From the NCBI RefSeq assembly GCF_003943505.1, contig NZ_RJPS01000015.1:1-35485 (forward strand): a stretch of DNA of 35,485 nt, written 5' to 3'. Shown here piece by piece: positions 21,869 to 32,100 of this stretch (positions are counted from its first letter, which is position 1; the number at the start of each line of letters is the position of its first letter). Origin of the DNA: Streptococcus cristatus (GTDB lineage: Bacteria > Bacillota > Bacilli > Lactobacillales > Streptococcaceae). The position numbers and the translations under genes are program-made. A model generated the notes under the pieces. The model searched no databases. It saw only the letters and a list, made by a program, of their open reading frames with translations, and had not been told where the DNA came from.

Positions 21869-22260
21869 TGGGTGGTGTTTCGATTAAGATTGACTTAAAG
21901 GGCGTCGAAAAGAAAGTTTCTCCGGAAAATTTCGCAAAAGGGAAGCTGGCTATAGCCAATCAGGCTATGTTGGATATGGAGCAGTTCGTCCCGATACGAA
22001 GAGGAGACCTACGATCTAGCGGCCACGTCAGAAAGGATTCTATCGTGTATGCACAGCCTTACGCTAGAATTGTGTATTACGGCCGGAAACGGAAAGGCTT
22101 CTTTTCAGATAAGCAAAGAAGGTTCTTCTTTGCTAATAAAGAAAGATTATTGAGCCAAAAGCCGACGCCAGGGACAGGTCCTAGATGGGATAAAAAAGCT
22201 GTGCCACTCTATGCCCAAGCATGGGCAGACGTCGGCCTGCGAGCTATGGGGGTGAAATAA
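21868..22260 (+). CDS. Minor capsid protein 2-type (head-tail joining)
   Basis: Protein of 130 aa beginning MGGVSIKIDLKGVEKKVSPE. Typical segment QAMLDMEQFVPIRRGDLRSS, then ARIVYYGRKR and GPRWDKKAVP, as in the minor capsid/HK97 gp10-like tail-joining group. Shares one base with the previous stop (TGATG) and one with the next start (TAATG), so translation is coupled. Confidence 0.75.
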   Translation: MGGVSIKIDLKGVEKKVSPENFAKGKLAIANQAMLDMEQFVPIRRGDLRSSGHVRKDSIVYAQPYARIVYYGRKRKGFFSDKQRRFFFANKERLLSQKPTPGTGPRWDKKAVPLYAQAWADVGLRAMGVK

Positions 22261-22661
22261 TGCAGAATAATGACTTTTCAGAGGTCTTGCTTGAGCATAT
22301 CAAAAGCATTCAATCAAAAATTCCGTCCGCCCTCGGATATCTAGACGAAAAGGAAGGGTTGGCAATCTACCCGCTGCCAGGAGGAAAAGTAGAGGACGAG
22401 GATATGGCTGGAACACAAACAGTCAGCCTGCCTTTTGAAATTGCGATCAAGTCAAGAGACCAAGCTTTAAACAATACGATACTGTGGCAGATAAATGCTG
22501 CCTTGTCAAAAATGGACTTGGATTTGCCGAGCAAAAACAAGTCATACAACTTTTTAAACCTTGCAGTTGATAAGCCGTACTTAAACGACTTAGACGAGCA
22601 AGGCTTTTATATTTACTTGCTAGATGTTACAGCTAGCCTCGAAATAGAAAGGGAAGAATAG
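22260..22661 (+). CDS. Minor capsid protein 3-type (tail terminator position)
   Basis: Protein of 133 aa: MQNNDFSEVLLEHIKSIQSK, then GLAIYPLPGGKVEDEDMAGTQ and the C-terminal FYIYLLDVTASLEIERE. Matches the third minor capsid family of this block; by position it is the likely tail terminator. GGGGGTGAAATA precedes the ATG. Directly abuts the tail tube gene. Confidence 0.75.
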   Translation: MQNNDFSEVLLEHIKSIQSKIPSALGYLDEKEGLAIYPLPGGKVEDEDMAGTQTVSLPFEIAIKSRDQALNNTILWQINAALSKMDLDLPSKNKSYNFLNLAVDKPYLNDLDEQGFYIYLLDVTASLEIEREE

Positions 22662-23123
22662 ATGGTAAAGAACAAAAACGTAAAACGTAAACATTACATC
22701 GGACCATACAAAGAAGCGACTCCTGATACTCCACCGACTGCACAAGAGTATCTCTGGATTGCGAAAGGAATTAAAGAATCGTCTCCTGATAACGATGAAA
22801 AGACAGACGACTTTTCAGATTTTGCAGGAGATGGAACGGTTGAAGAATTGGTAGTATCAAAAAAACGCGGACGCTCTTTCGAAGGTCTGCGTGATACAGA
22901 CGACAAAGCTCAGAATTTTATCGCGGATAAACAGGACGCGGTGGGCGATGATCTTTTAGTTTGGTACAAAGAAGTTGATTCTACAGGGAAGACCCAATAC
23001 GAAGGGCCAGCCCGTCTTTCTGAAATCGAAATCGGAGACGGTGAAGCTTCTGAAAATGAAAGTATCAAGTTTAAGATTGTATGGCGCCGCACTCCTAAGA
23101 AATCAGCTGTCGTACCAGGATAA
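22662..23123 (+). CDS. Major tail (tube) protein
   Basis: Protein of 153 aa. Begins MVKNKNVKRKHYIGPYKEAT; contains FSDFAGDGTVEELVVSKKRG and LSEIEIGDGEASENESIKF, then the strand KIVWRRTPKK. Size and position before a terminator, the tail chaperone pair and the tape measure identify it as tail tube subunit. GAAAGGGAAGAATAG precedes the ATG. The terminator directly after it fits a highly expressed product made in excess of the downstream tail genes. Confidence 0.82.
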   Translation: MVKNKNVKRKHYIGPYKEATPDTPPTAQEYLWIAKGIKESSPDNDEKTDDFSDFAGDGTVEELVVSKKRGRSFEGLRDTDDKAQNFIADKQDAVGDDLLVWYKEVDSTGKTQYEGPARLSEIEIGDGEASENESIKFKIVWRRTPKKSAVVPG

Positions 23124-23128
23124 GTTTT

Positions 23129-23158
23129 AGGCGTGAAATATCACGCCTTTTTCTTTTT
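23129..23158 (+). terminator. Terminator after the tail tube gene
   Basis: AGGCGTGA (23129-23136), loop AATA, TCACGCCT (23141-23148), then TTTTTCTTTTTG. Partial termination here would set the tube-to-chaperone ratio. Confidence 0.85.
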
Positions 23159-23173
23159 GAAAGGAGAATTTTT

Positions 23174-23530
23174 ATGGTTGTAATTAAAAAAATCAGTAAT
23201 GTCATCCCAATCGATTTTGGGGAATTTCAGCTTGAATACAATGCAAATGACAAGGGAGCGAAAAACCTTGACAGTTATCGTGATGATCTATCGAAAAGAT
23301 GGAAAAAAATCAGCAAATTAACCGATGAAGAAATCGCGATTCAAGCGATGGAAATCACAGAAGAAGGCTGGAGCAGATTGTTCGGCCCAGACGCTTTCCA
23401 GAAAGTGTATCAATTTGCAGGCGAAGACACGACGATTGCGTTCAATTATTTGCTTCAGGCCATCCTTGGCATTCAAAAGGAATACCTGGAGCGCAATTCA
23501 GAAGATACCATCAAGAAGTATCTAGCATGA
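23174..23530 (+). CDS. Tail assembly chaperone (gpG position)
   Basis: Protein of 118 aa, helical and charged: IPIDFGEFQLEYNANDKGAK, then WKKISKLTDEE and GPDAFQKVYQFAGEDTTIAF. By position it is the first of the two assembly chaperones for the tape measure protein. GAAAGGAGAATTTTT precedes the ATG. The next gene starts four bases after its stop in another frame. Confidence 0.78.
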   Translation: MVVIKKISNVIPIDFGEFQLEYNANDKGAKNLDSYRDDLSKRWKKISKLTDEEIAIQAMEITEEGWSRLFGPDAFQKVYQFAGEDTTIAFNYLLQAILGIQKEYLERNSEDTIKKYLA

Positions 23531-23534
23531 TGCT

Positions 23535-24155
23535 ATGTTGGATATTTCAAGGAAGCTGGTAGATGAGCTTGTTTTAGAAATCGAAGGTGAAGAGCAGATT
23601 TTCCCGCTGCTCTTGTCGTTTGATAGAGTCTTAAAACTTTTTGAGATGTGGGGAGATGAGGAAATTCCCGAGATCATGCGCCCGCTACTCGCTTTGCAGA
23701 TTCTGACTGGCGTCTCTTTTGAGAATTTAACGGTAGATGAAGCAATGGAAATTGTGAGGGCAGTCTTCGAAGAGCATATTCAGACCAGAAAAGTTGATGA
23801 TGAGGTCGAGTATGACTTGGCCGGAAATGTTATCAAAACCACCTCAGCAGATGAGCCACATAAACGACTCTACAATCTGAAGTATGACGGTGATTATGTC
23901 TTCGCTTCGTTCATGCAGGCTTACAGAATTGACTTAATCGAAGAGATAGGGAAACTTCATTGGAAAAAGTTTAATGCTCTTCTTGTTGGGCTTCCTGAAG
24001 GCACAAAGTTTGTTGAAGTGTTAAAAATCCGGTCTTATGAGCCTCAAAAAGGGGACAGTTCGGAATACATCCAAAAGATGCGCGAGCTCCAGAAGGAATT
24101 TCGTTTGCCTGATGAAGATATCGACGACGAAGCTGAAGAAGATAGCTGGGATTAG
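23535..24155 (+). CDS. Gp15-family tail protein (second chaperone position)
   Basis: Bacteriophage Gp15-type protein, 206 aa: LLSFDRVLKLFEMWGDEEIP, then DEPHKRLYNLKYDGDYVFAS and WKKFNALLVGLPEGTKF (all typical of the family), ending in an acidic tail (DEDIDDEAEEDSWD). No clear Shine-Dalgarno precedes ATG 23535; translation probably depends on the gene just upstream, whose stop is four bases away. Confidence 0.82.
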   Translation: MLDISRKLVDELVLEIEGEEQIFPLLLSFDRVLKLFEMWGDEEIPEIMRPLLALQILTGVSFENLTVDEAMEIVRAVFEEHIQTRKVDDEVEYDLAGNVIKTTSADEPHKRLYNLKYDGDYVFASFMQAYRIDLIEEIGKLHWKKFNALLVGLPEGTKFVEVLKIRSYEPQKGDSSEYIQKMRELQKEFRLPDEDIDDEAEEDSWD

Positions 24156-24168
24156 AAAGGAGGTATAG

Positions 24169-27100
24169 ATGGCAGATGGTAAGGTTGTCATCCAGGTTGA
24201 AATGGATGGGAACAAGGCTCAATCAGGAGTCTCTAAATTAAAAAGTTTGCTTGGCGGATTGAGTGAAAGCGGCGCTAAGCTCGGATCAGTGTTTAAGTCT
24301 GTTTTAGGTGCTAACCTCGTTAGCTCAGCTATCACATCCGGTATAGGTATGGTTGGCTCTGGCATCCGGGAAATGGTCGGAGAGTTGAACAGTTCGCAAA
24401 AAGCTTGGAAGACCTTTGAGGGGAATTTACAAGCTTTTGGTCGCTCTTCTGACGAAATAAGAAAAGCGAAGACGGAGATGCAGGACTTTGCAACCAAAAC
24501 GATCTATTCAGCTTCGGACATGGCAAGCACCTACTCACAACTTGACGCAGTCGGTACTAAGAATGTTGGTAGTCTGGTTAAGGCATTTGGTGGGCTTGCA
24601 GCCTCAGCGGAAAACCCAGCCCAAGCCATGAAATCACTATCTACTCAAGCTACTCAGATGGCAAGTAAGCCTAAAGTAGCCTGGATGGACTTTAAAATCA
24701 TGATGGAGCAAGCTCCTGCTGGTATGGCAGCAGTTGCTAAAGAGATGGGGATGTCTACCGCTGAGCTGGTATCGGCTGTTCAAGACGGCAAAATCAAGAC
24801 AGAGGATTTCTTTGACGCTATGAACCGTGCAGGGAACTCTGACGCTTTCCAGAAGATGGCTACTGAGTTCAAGACGGTTGATCAAGCTATAGACGGGGCA
24901 AAAGAAAGTCTCTCTAACAAGCTCATGCCAGCGTTTGAAAAACTCAATGCATTTGGAATTAAGGCTGTCAATGCTCTATCTGATGCTCTAGAAAAAATAA
25001 ATTTCGGCAAGCTGGCTGATGGTCTAGGGAAATTCCTTGAGAGTATCAATGTAGAGAAGATTGTAGCAAAAGCTAGCAGCACTATCTCAAACCTAGCAGG
25101 AAAAGTTAAGGCCTTTTGGACTGCCTTTTCTAACACTGGGGCGGTATCTGCCTTTATCAGCGCTATCCAGAGTATTGCAGGAGCTATTGGTCATATCTGG
25201 AATAGTCTAACCGCCTCAAACGAGCTAAACACTCTTGCTAGTGTCCTTGGGAATGTGGTGAAGTGGCTTTCTCAGGCTGCAACTGTAGCAGCTAACTTTA
25301 TCAGTTCGCTGCCGGCTGGAGCAATTCAGGCAATAGTAGGCGGTTTGGTTGGTTTAGTTGCTGGCTTCAAAACCTTTAACTTTTTAAAAACCTTTAACCC
25401 TTTTAACATCTTCAAAAAGAATGCAACAGAAGCTGCAAGCGGAGCAGCTGAAGCTATTACGCAGGGACGGTCTAAAATCGCTCAAATTTTGGGTAGCTTA
25501 AGCTCTGTTATCGGTTCTATTGGAGGAGCAGTCAAATCTGCTGCAATCGGTATAGGGATTGGCATTAAAGCGGCATTAAGCGGGCTGTCGCAAGTCATCT
25601 TAGCTTTTGGCGCAGCCTTGCAAACCGCAGGCGTGGCCAATATCCTAGCCTTCGGCGGAGCGGTAGCTACAGCTGCAGTCGGGATTGGAGCTGGTGTGGC
25701 CATCATAGCAGCAGGATTTGCGCTGCTTGCTACGCAAGGTCAAGGGGTAGCTACTATCATCAATGCGGTAGGAGAAGCTTTTGCTACGGTAGCAAAAGCA
25801 ATTATTGGAGCTTTTGCCCAAGCCATTGTTACAGTAGCTGGTGTGCTGCCGATTGTGACGTCTGCACTGGCTAATCTGGCCCCTCTAATCGTAGCTTTCG
25901 GCCAAGCATTCGGCGCAGCTGCTCCATTTGTCTCGGCGTTGGGGGAAGCGATAACCTCTATCGCCTCCGTTTTACCGCCTGTGATTAGTGCTTTTAGTCA
26001 AGGTATTGCGGCCATCGTTGAGGCTGTTACCCCAATTGTTGAAATTATAGGCAATGTCTTTACGACAGTAGCGCAAATTGTCGCAGATGCGATCGTTAGG
26101 ATAGTGCAAGCTTTGACTCCATTTATGCCAGCGGTCGTACAGATAGCGCAGGCTTTGACTCCTGTGCTCCAATCAATAGCCGAGGCATTTACGACCTTAG
26201 TCGCTCAGATAAGTCCGATAATAGACAGCATAGCGAATCTATTCCGTACGCTAGGCAATGTCATCAAAAGCGTGCTTGACGGAGCGAAAGGTGTTATAGA
26301 GGGCTTTGGGAATGCTGTCAGGACCATTTTAGACGGTATATCTGGTATCTTTGATTCGATTGGTCGAGCTGCTTTAAGCGCTGGCCAAGGTTTTAAACTG
26401 CTTGCTCAAGGCGTAGTTATGATCACTAACACCAATCTTGGCGATATGGCTGCGTCTCTTGGAGCAGTTGCGCTCGGTGTTGGAAATATTGCAAGTAAAT
26501 CAGCAGGATTGGCTCAAGCCGGAAATGCCATGAAAACACTCGGCGTTGGCATGACAACGGTATCAAGTCAAGCTAATGCAGCAGTTTCAGGGTTAACGAA
26601 TTTTGCAACTAGAATTGCATCTTTACAGACCGCTGTCACAACATTACCTTCAATTCTTGCATCAGCCGCATCAAGCTTTGCTAGTTTTACAAGTCAGGTC
26701 GTTTCTGGTATCGCTGGTCTATCAGCTATCAATGCTCCTATTGCCGCATTGAGAATTCAAGTAACGACGATCACACCTGCTTTATTGCAGGCTGCCATGG
26801 GCTTTACTGTATTTGGTGCTCAGGTTATAGCAATCAACTCAAGCCTTACGATAGTCTCTGCTACCTTTGTGCAAGTTGGAACAAGCGCTGCAAGCGCCTC
26901 TGGCCAGATTACAGCTATTTCAGCAAGTACGGCATCAGCGATTGCAGCCTTTGCATCAATGTCTGCACAAGTTCAATCTTCTATGCAGATGATGCTTGCA
27001 GTGGTTCGCTCTACTGGTAGTCAGATGATTTCACAAGGTCGCCAGACTGGGCAACAGACCTCGCAGAATATCGCTCAAGGAATCCGAGGAGGAGGAGGGC

Positions 27101-27717
27101 AAGTAAGGAGCGCTATGAGCTCTCTGGTAAATGCCGCTCGTTCTGTTGGTATGTCTGGAGCCGCAACTATGCGTTATGTCGGGGCTATGATTGGCCAAGG
27201 TCTGGCTCAAGGTATGTATTCAGCTCTTTGGGCCGTAACAGCCGCAGCAAATGCCCTTGTGGCTCAGGCTGAGAGAGCGGCGCAGGCTAAAGCTCGCATC
27301 CACTCACCGTCTCGACTATTTAGGGATAATGTAGGTCGTTACATTTCGCAAGGTGTGGCTGTTGGTATTTTGGCAGATGCGCATAAAGTAGATAATGCGA
27401 TGGGTGATGTTTACGACCAAATCAGAGCCTTTAAATATGCTCCGGAAGATATCATTGGCGTTGGTCAATCGCAGCTGTCTAGAACAGTGCAGGTCAAATC
27501 AGACCTAGAACGGTCAATCAAGGCCAGCGTTAAGGTTGTACAAGAGAAATCTAATAATCTTGTAGAACGAGCACTTGAAGTTGCTGAAAAAGCTGTGAAA
27601 CGACCTGTAAACATGGTACTAGATGACGGAGCTTTGGTTGCTAAAATCGGCAAACCAATGAGCGATTATCAAAATGACAAATTATTACTAGATAACATGA
27701 TGAGGGGGATAACGTAA
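24169..27717 (+). CDS. Tape measure protein
   Basis: Sets tail length and travels into the cell with DNA, 1182 aa. The N-terminal tape-measure domain (about residues 70-260) has AWKTFEGNLQAFGRSSDEIR, TIYSASDMASTYSQLDAVG, ASKPKVAWMDFKIMMEQAPA and SNKLMPAFEKLNAFG. The centre is a long Ala/Gly/Val/Ile-rich region with several predicted membrane segments (about 390-640), then Ser/Thr/Ala-rich repeats. The C-terminal part holds the motif RIHSPSRLFRDNVGRYISQG found in such proteins. GAAAGGAGGTATAG precedes the ATG. It is the longest late gene except the antireceptor. Confidence 0.95.
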   Translation: MADGKVVIQVEMDGNKAQSGVSKLKSLLGGLSESGAKLGSVFKSVLGANLVSSAITSGIGMVGSGIREMVGELNSSQKAWKTFEGNLQAFGRSSDEIRKAKTEMQDFATKTIYSASDMASTYSQLDAVGTKNVGSLVKAFGGLAASAENPAQAMKSLSTQATQMASKPKVAWMDFKIMMEQAPAGMAAVAKEMGMSTAELVSAVQDGKIKTEDFFDAMNRAGNSDAFQKMATEFKTVDQAIDGAKESLSNKLMPAFEKLNAFGIKAVNALSDALEKINFGKLADGLGKFLESINVEKIVAKASSTISNLAGKVKAFWTAFSNTGAVSAFISAIQSIAGAIGHIWNSLTASNELNTLASVLGNVVKWLSQAATVAANFISSLPAGAIQAIVGGLVGLVAGFKTFNFLKTFNPFNIFKKNATEAASGAAEAITQGRSKIAQILGSLSSVIGSIGGAVKSAAIGIGIGIKAALSGLSQVILAFGAALQTAGVANILAFGGAVATAAVGIGAGVAIIAAGFALLATQGQGVATIINAVGEAFATVAKAIIGAFAQAIVTVAGVLPIVTSALANLAPLIVAFGQAFGAAAPFVSALGEAITSIASVLPPVISAFSQGIAAIVEAVTPIVEIIGNVFTTVAQIVADAIVRIVQALTPFMPAVVQIAQALTPVLQSIAEAFTTLVAQISPIIDSIANLFRTLGNVIKSVLDGAKGVIEGFGNAVRTILDGISGIFDSIGRAALSAGQGFKLLAQGVVMITNTNLGDMAASLGAVALGVGNIASKSAGLAQAGNAMKTLGVGMTTVSSQANAAVSGLTNFATRIASLQTAVTTLPSILASAASSFASFTSQVVSGIAGLSAINAPIAALRIQVTTITPALLQAAMGFTVFGAQVIAINSSLTIVSATFVQVGTSAASASGQITAISASTASAIAAFASMSAQVQSSMQMMLAVVRSTGSQMISQGRQTGQQTSQNIAQGIRGGGGQVRSAMSSLVNAARSVGMSGAATMRYVGAMIGQGLAQGMYSALWAVTAAANALVAQAERAAQAKARIHSPSRLFRDNVGRYISQGVAVGILADAHKVDNAMGDVYDQIRAFKYAPEDIIGVGQSQLSRTVQVKSDLERSIKASVKVVQEKSNNLVERALEVAEKAVKRPVNMVLDDGALVAKIGKPMSDYQNDKLLLDNMMRGIT

Positions 27718-29159
27718 TGGACACAATCATCTATAACAATCATGACCTCTCTGAGGTTATCCGGATAATCGAGGTTATCAGACCAGTCGGAAATGAAAGG
27801 AGTGTCACGACAAATGACGCTCCTTTTTTAGGCGTTAACGTCCAAGATTTGAAAATAGGGCCTAAAAAAATCAAAGTAAAATTTGCAATCCACAAAAAGA
27901 CGGCTAGAGATGCCGAAAGTGCAAAACATGCTTTGGCAAGCATCCTAAACACAAAGGACCCAGTGCGGATCACGATATCTGATGAACCTGATAAATACTA
28001 TCTTGGCATGGCCGTCGGAGCTGTGGATATGGACAATGTTGCCCGCTGGTTTCAAAAGGGGGAGTTTGATATTTTGATTCCCGATGGTGTGGCCCACGCT
28101 ATCACTTACAAGCGGTTTGATAACCCTAAGCAAGAGGGGAACAAGCTAGTTTTTGATCTGGTGAATAATGGGAATGTCGACGCTTTTCCCGTCGTTACCG
28201 TCAGAAACAACTCAGAAAATGGGTATATCGGCTTAGTCAATCCTAGCGGAGCTATGGAACTCGGCAATCGAGAAGAAACCGACTTAGAAACTTACAAACA
28301 GTCAGAAATCCTCTTTGATTATGTGACGAACAATGGGATCACAAAAGGATTTGCTGCAGCTAGGAAAGAATCTGGAGCGCTCAGAATTGAAAACAATTGG
28401 GGACGACCACACTTAGCTCTAGTTCCAGGCAACAATTCCGGAACGATTTCTTGGGATATTCCTGTCGATAGCTCCGGTCAAAGAGGAGCGTTGAACGATT
28501 ACCTTTGGTGGCGGCAGATATGTTGGCTGGGTGCAGGGAATCAAATGGGGCTCATGAAAATAAACTTCGTCGACAGCACTGGAAGATTTATTTACGGAGT
28601 AGAAATCTACAAGCGCTGGTTTGGGCTGGAATGTGAGTACAATTTCTTAGTCCGTGGAGACAACGGGCCGCGTCTTGTTAAGAAATGGCAATTCACCGGG
28701 ACGCATTATGATCATCACAACCCCTTTAACGCAGAGAGGGGCTGGTCTGATATCCAGCGCCGTGACGACATGGTGCAGGTATTTTGGTGGGGGACTTATC
28801 CACAATTTCATATTCCAGAAATTAAGGGAATAAAGACTGCTAAAATCCAAGTGATTATCAGCTCTATCAGCAACAATCCAATGATAAGTCATCTCTATCT
28901 AGACAGCCTTGTATATCGCAAGGACTTTGTCACGGGGATCCGTGATGTCCCAAATCGGTATCGACCAGGCTCGACGGTCGTGATAGATTGCGAAAATGAC
29001 GGTATCACCGTGGATGGCCTGAACAAGTTCAGTGACCGCGTCCATGGGTCAAGCTGGTTAAAAGTTCCGCCTGGCAACAGCAAGCTAGAGGTTTACTGTT
29101 CGAGTTGGGCGAAGAACAAACCAACAGTAGCGGTCAATTTTGAGGAAAGGTGGTTATAA
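27717..29159 (+). CDS. Distal tail protein (Dit), long form
   Basis: Hub protein joining tail tube and baseplate, siphovirus tail family, 480 aa. The N-terminal Dit domain (about 1-140) shows LSEVIRIIEVIRPVGNE, FLGVNVQDLKIGPKKIKVKF and DEPDKYYLGMAVGAVDM. A classical Dit is about 250 aa; the extra segment (about 200-400, with NNWGRPHLALVPGNNSGTIS and WFGLECEYNF) looks like an inserted carbohydrate-binding module, as in so-called evolved Dit proteins. The C-terminus (VVIDCENDGITVDG) returns to the Dit core. Overlaps the tape measure stop by one base (TAATG). Confidence 0.85.
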   Translation: MDTIIYNNHDLSEVIRIIEVIRPVGNERSVTTNDAPFLGVNVQDLKIGPKKIKVKFAIHKKTARDAESAKHALASILNTKDPVRITISDEPDKYYLGMAVGAVDMDNVARWFQKGEFDILIPDGVAHAITYKRFDNPKQEGNKLVFDLVNNGNVDAFPVVTVRNNSENGYIGLVNPSGAMELGNREETDLETYKQSEILFDYVTNNGITKGFAAARKESGALRIENNWGRPHLALVPGNNSGTISWDIPVDSSGQRGALNDYLWWRQICWLGAGNQMGLMKINFVDSTGRFIYGVEIYKRWFGLECEYNFLVRGDNGPRLVKKWQFTGTHYDHHNPFNAERGWSDIQRRDDMVQVFWWGTYPQFHIPEIKGIKTAKIQVIISSISNNPMISHLYLDSLVYRKDFVTGIRDVPNRYRPGSTVVIDCENDGITVDGLNKFSDRVHGSSWLKVPPGNSKLEVYCSSWAKNKPTVAVNFEERWL

Positions 29160-32100
29160 ATGTTACTAACAATTCATGATGCTCACTTGCATCCTGTCGC
29201 TTCGATCGACAACGACAAGCAGACTACATTGAATTATTTTAACGATACCTGGCATCGTTTCTTTGAGACCGGTGCCGCCACCTTTGATTTTACAGTCGCA
29301 AAAAAGACCTTGAGTACAGATACGCATTCGAAGCGAGCTTACAATCTTTTGAGCGAAAAGAACTTTATCTCTTTTGAGTATGAAGGGGAAACCCAGCTCT
29401 TTACCGTCCGGAAAACAGTTGAAAACGAGAAAGTGATTAAAGTAAACTGCGTAAATCTCAACCTCGAATTGATTAACGAATATGCAAACCCATACAAAGC
29501 ACCAAAAGCAATGTCCTTTAAAGAGTATTGCGAAGCTATGGATTTGCTCAATTTCACCTTGCTGCAGATTGGGATAAACGAAGTTTCTGACAAAAAAATC
29601 ACTGCCGAATGGGAAGGTCAGGATACCAAATTAGCCCGACTTTTAAGTTTAGCCAACAAATTTGGAGCTGAAATCGAGTTTAAAACACGGCTTAATGATG
29701 ATAGCTCTATCAAAGCGTTCGTGGTCAATGTGTACCATGAAAACGACGCTACACATCAAGGCGTGGGGAAAGTCCAGTCTAAAGTGTTGCGTTATGGACG
29801 AGACTTTCGCTCTCTTACTCGCACAGTTGATACAACAGGAATTTATAACGCCACTCGGCCAACTGGCAAAACAGAAGAAGGCGAAGTCGTAACGATTGCA
29901 GGAATGCAGGCGTTAGAAATTAAAAATGAAAAAGGAGAGATTGAGTTCTTTCAAAGAGGGGATATGCTCTACGCTCCTTTATCAATGAGTATGTTTCCAG
30001 CAGCATTTACTAGCGGAACAATGTCCGACCAGTGGATTCGTAAGGATTTTCCGGTCGAGTCCGCAAGTAAAGAGGTTATCCGATCTAGTGCTCTGAGAGA
30101 GCTGAAAAAGAATTGCTATCCTGCTGTAACCTATGAAGTAGATGGTTTTTTGCCTTATGGGCCAGGAGACACTGTTGAGGTTGAGGATGATGGCTTTTAT
30201 CCAGCACTACTGTTACAAATGCGAGTCTTTGAACAATCAATGAGCTTTACTGGCACCGGAGAAAATAAAACGGTCTTCGCTAACTTTAAAGCGATTGAAA
30301 ACAAAGTATCAAGCAGCTTGCAACAACGTTTAGAAAACATGCTGGAAGAAGCGAAGCCGTATTCAGTTAGTCTCGCTACTGATAATGGCCATATCTTTAA
30401 AAACAACCAGGGCGAATCCACAGTCTTCCCAACGCTCAAAAAGGGCAATAGGGCTGTGGAATGTACTTGGAAGTGGCTGATTGATAACGAGGATTTTGGC
30501 CAAGCTCCAAGCCATAAGGTCACAGCGGCAGGAATGAGGGAATCCCTTACCTTGACGGCTATAGCCTTGGTAAATGGTCAGGAAGTAGCCAGAGAGCAGT
30601 TGACTTTTACTAATGTCAACGACGGTCAAAACGGAGCTAAAGGAGACCCTGGGCCGCAAGGACCCAAAGGTTCTACTGGAGCAACTGGAGCCAAAGGCGA
30701 CAAAGGTGAAACTGGAGCTAGAGGCCCTCAAGGTGAACGTGGGGCTCAAGGAGCTACAGGACCACAAGGGCCAAAGGGAGAGCGAGGAGAACGAGGAGAC
30801 CCAGCTGACACCGCAGAGTTAAAAAAAGCTGTAACAGCGGCTCAAACCCAATTGGCAGATGTCAAAGACAATCTGGCAGGAGTCAGGGCGAACCTGACGC
30901 AGGCTCAGAGTCAGTTGAATAGCAATATCAGTCAAATACGCTCGGATGTTGGCTCCATCCGCACCAAGCAGACCCAAGCTGAGTCTGAGATAGCCAAGCA
31001 AGTGCAAGCGCTAAATGCAACTAAAACCGAACTTGCGGGTGTGAAATCCGCTCAGGCTACGTTTGAGCAGACGACTACTCGCAGGCTTGCTGAGCTGGCC
31101 AATGTGGCCGATGGTAAAGCTAGCAAATCTGAGCTTGTGCAGACAGCTGAGGAGCTGAAAAGTCGGATTGCGAGTGTGCAGGCCTCGGGTCGAAACCTCT
31201 TTTTAAATTCACTTTTTAAGCAAGATATCAGGAAAACTGGTATTTGGACTACGAGCACCTACACAGCTACCATCGATAGCGAAAACAAGTATCTTGGGCA
31301 CAACGCCTTGAAAATCGTTGGGCAAGACCCAGCTGGCAAGGACGGCGGAAACCCTAAAATCACTTATCCAGCTACTGGGCAATATGGCAAAGTAGCGCCG
31401 GGAAGCATGACCAATCAGAATGTGACCATCAGCTTTTATGCCAAAGCAGAAAATGCTGGAACGATTTTACGGTCAAGACTTGGAAATATTGGTTATAAAG
31501 ACGGGAATGTGACCTTGACCTTTGAGGTGCGAGCAAGCGGAATCCGTCAGGAAATCATCAATGCGACCAAGGACAAGGCTGATAAGACCTTGGTCACGGC
31601 AGAGGCTGGGAAGTTGAGGGAAGAGCTGGCAACTGTGCAAGCTTACGTCAACGCAGACGGCACACGAGCCGAATCTCTGCGCACTTACTCTCGCGAAGAG
31701 ACCGCACGTCAGCTGACCACTCTGCGCCAGATCGTTGAATCTGGCTATGTGGGCAGGGCTCAGCACGCAGAAGACGTGCGGAGCATAAGCAGGCGATTTG
31801 AGGAGCTGCGGACAGGAGCTAGTAATTTACTCTTAAACACAGGGTTTAATAAAATTTCTGACGTTAATAATGTCAATAACCCGATACTTAAGCTCAATCA
31901 AAATGACTATAACGGTCACAATTCAATTGAGGTTGCTGTGACAGGTCAAAATAAAAATGCGTGGAAGGGAATTACCTTAAATGCAAGTATTAGTGGATTT
32001 AAAGAAGGCGACACAATCGCTGTCAGAATGCCGATTTACATTTTTTCTGACGTCCCCATAAATGCAGGCTTAGCTCTACAATTGAAGAACCATTCGAAAA

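Noticed and set aside
23500..23540. Programmed frameshift between the two tail chaperone genes
   Set aside because: The second frame is open only from 23526, just before its ATG at 23535, and no slippery sequence such as A-AAA-AAG or G-GGA-AAC is seen; separate coupled genes are simpler.
25482..25706. Minus-strand open frames inside the tape measure gene (and similar ones inside the antireceptor and terminase genes)
   Set aside because: They have no ribosome binding site and low-complexity Ala/Pro/Ile composition that mirrors the Gly/Ala-rich plus-strand gene.
28796..28804. Second perfect DnaA box, inside the Dit gene
   Set aside because: Isolated, in coding sequence, no repeats or AT-rich stretch near it; a chance match is expected at this length.
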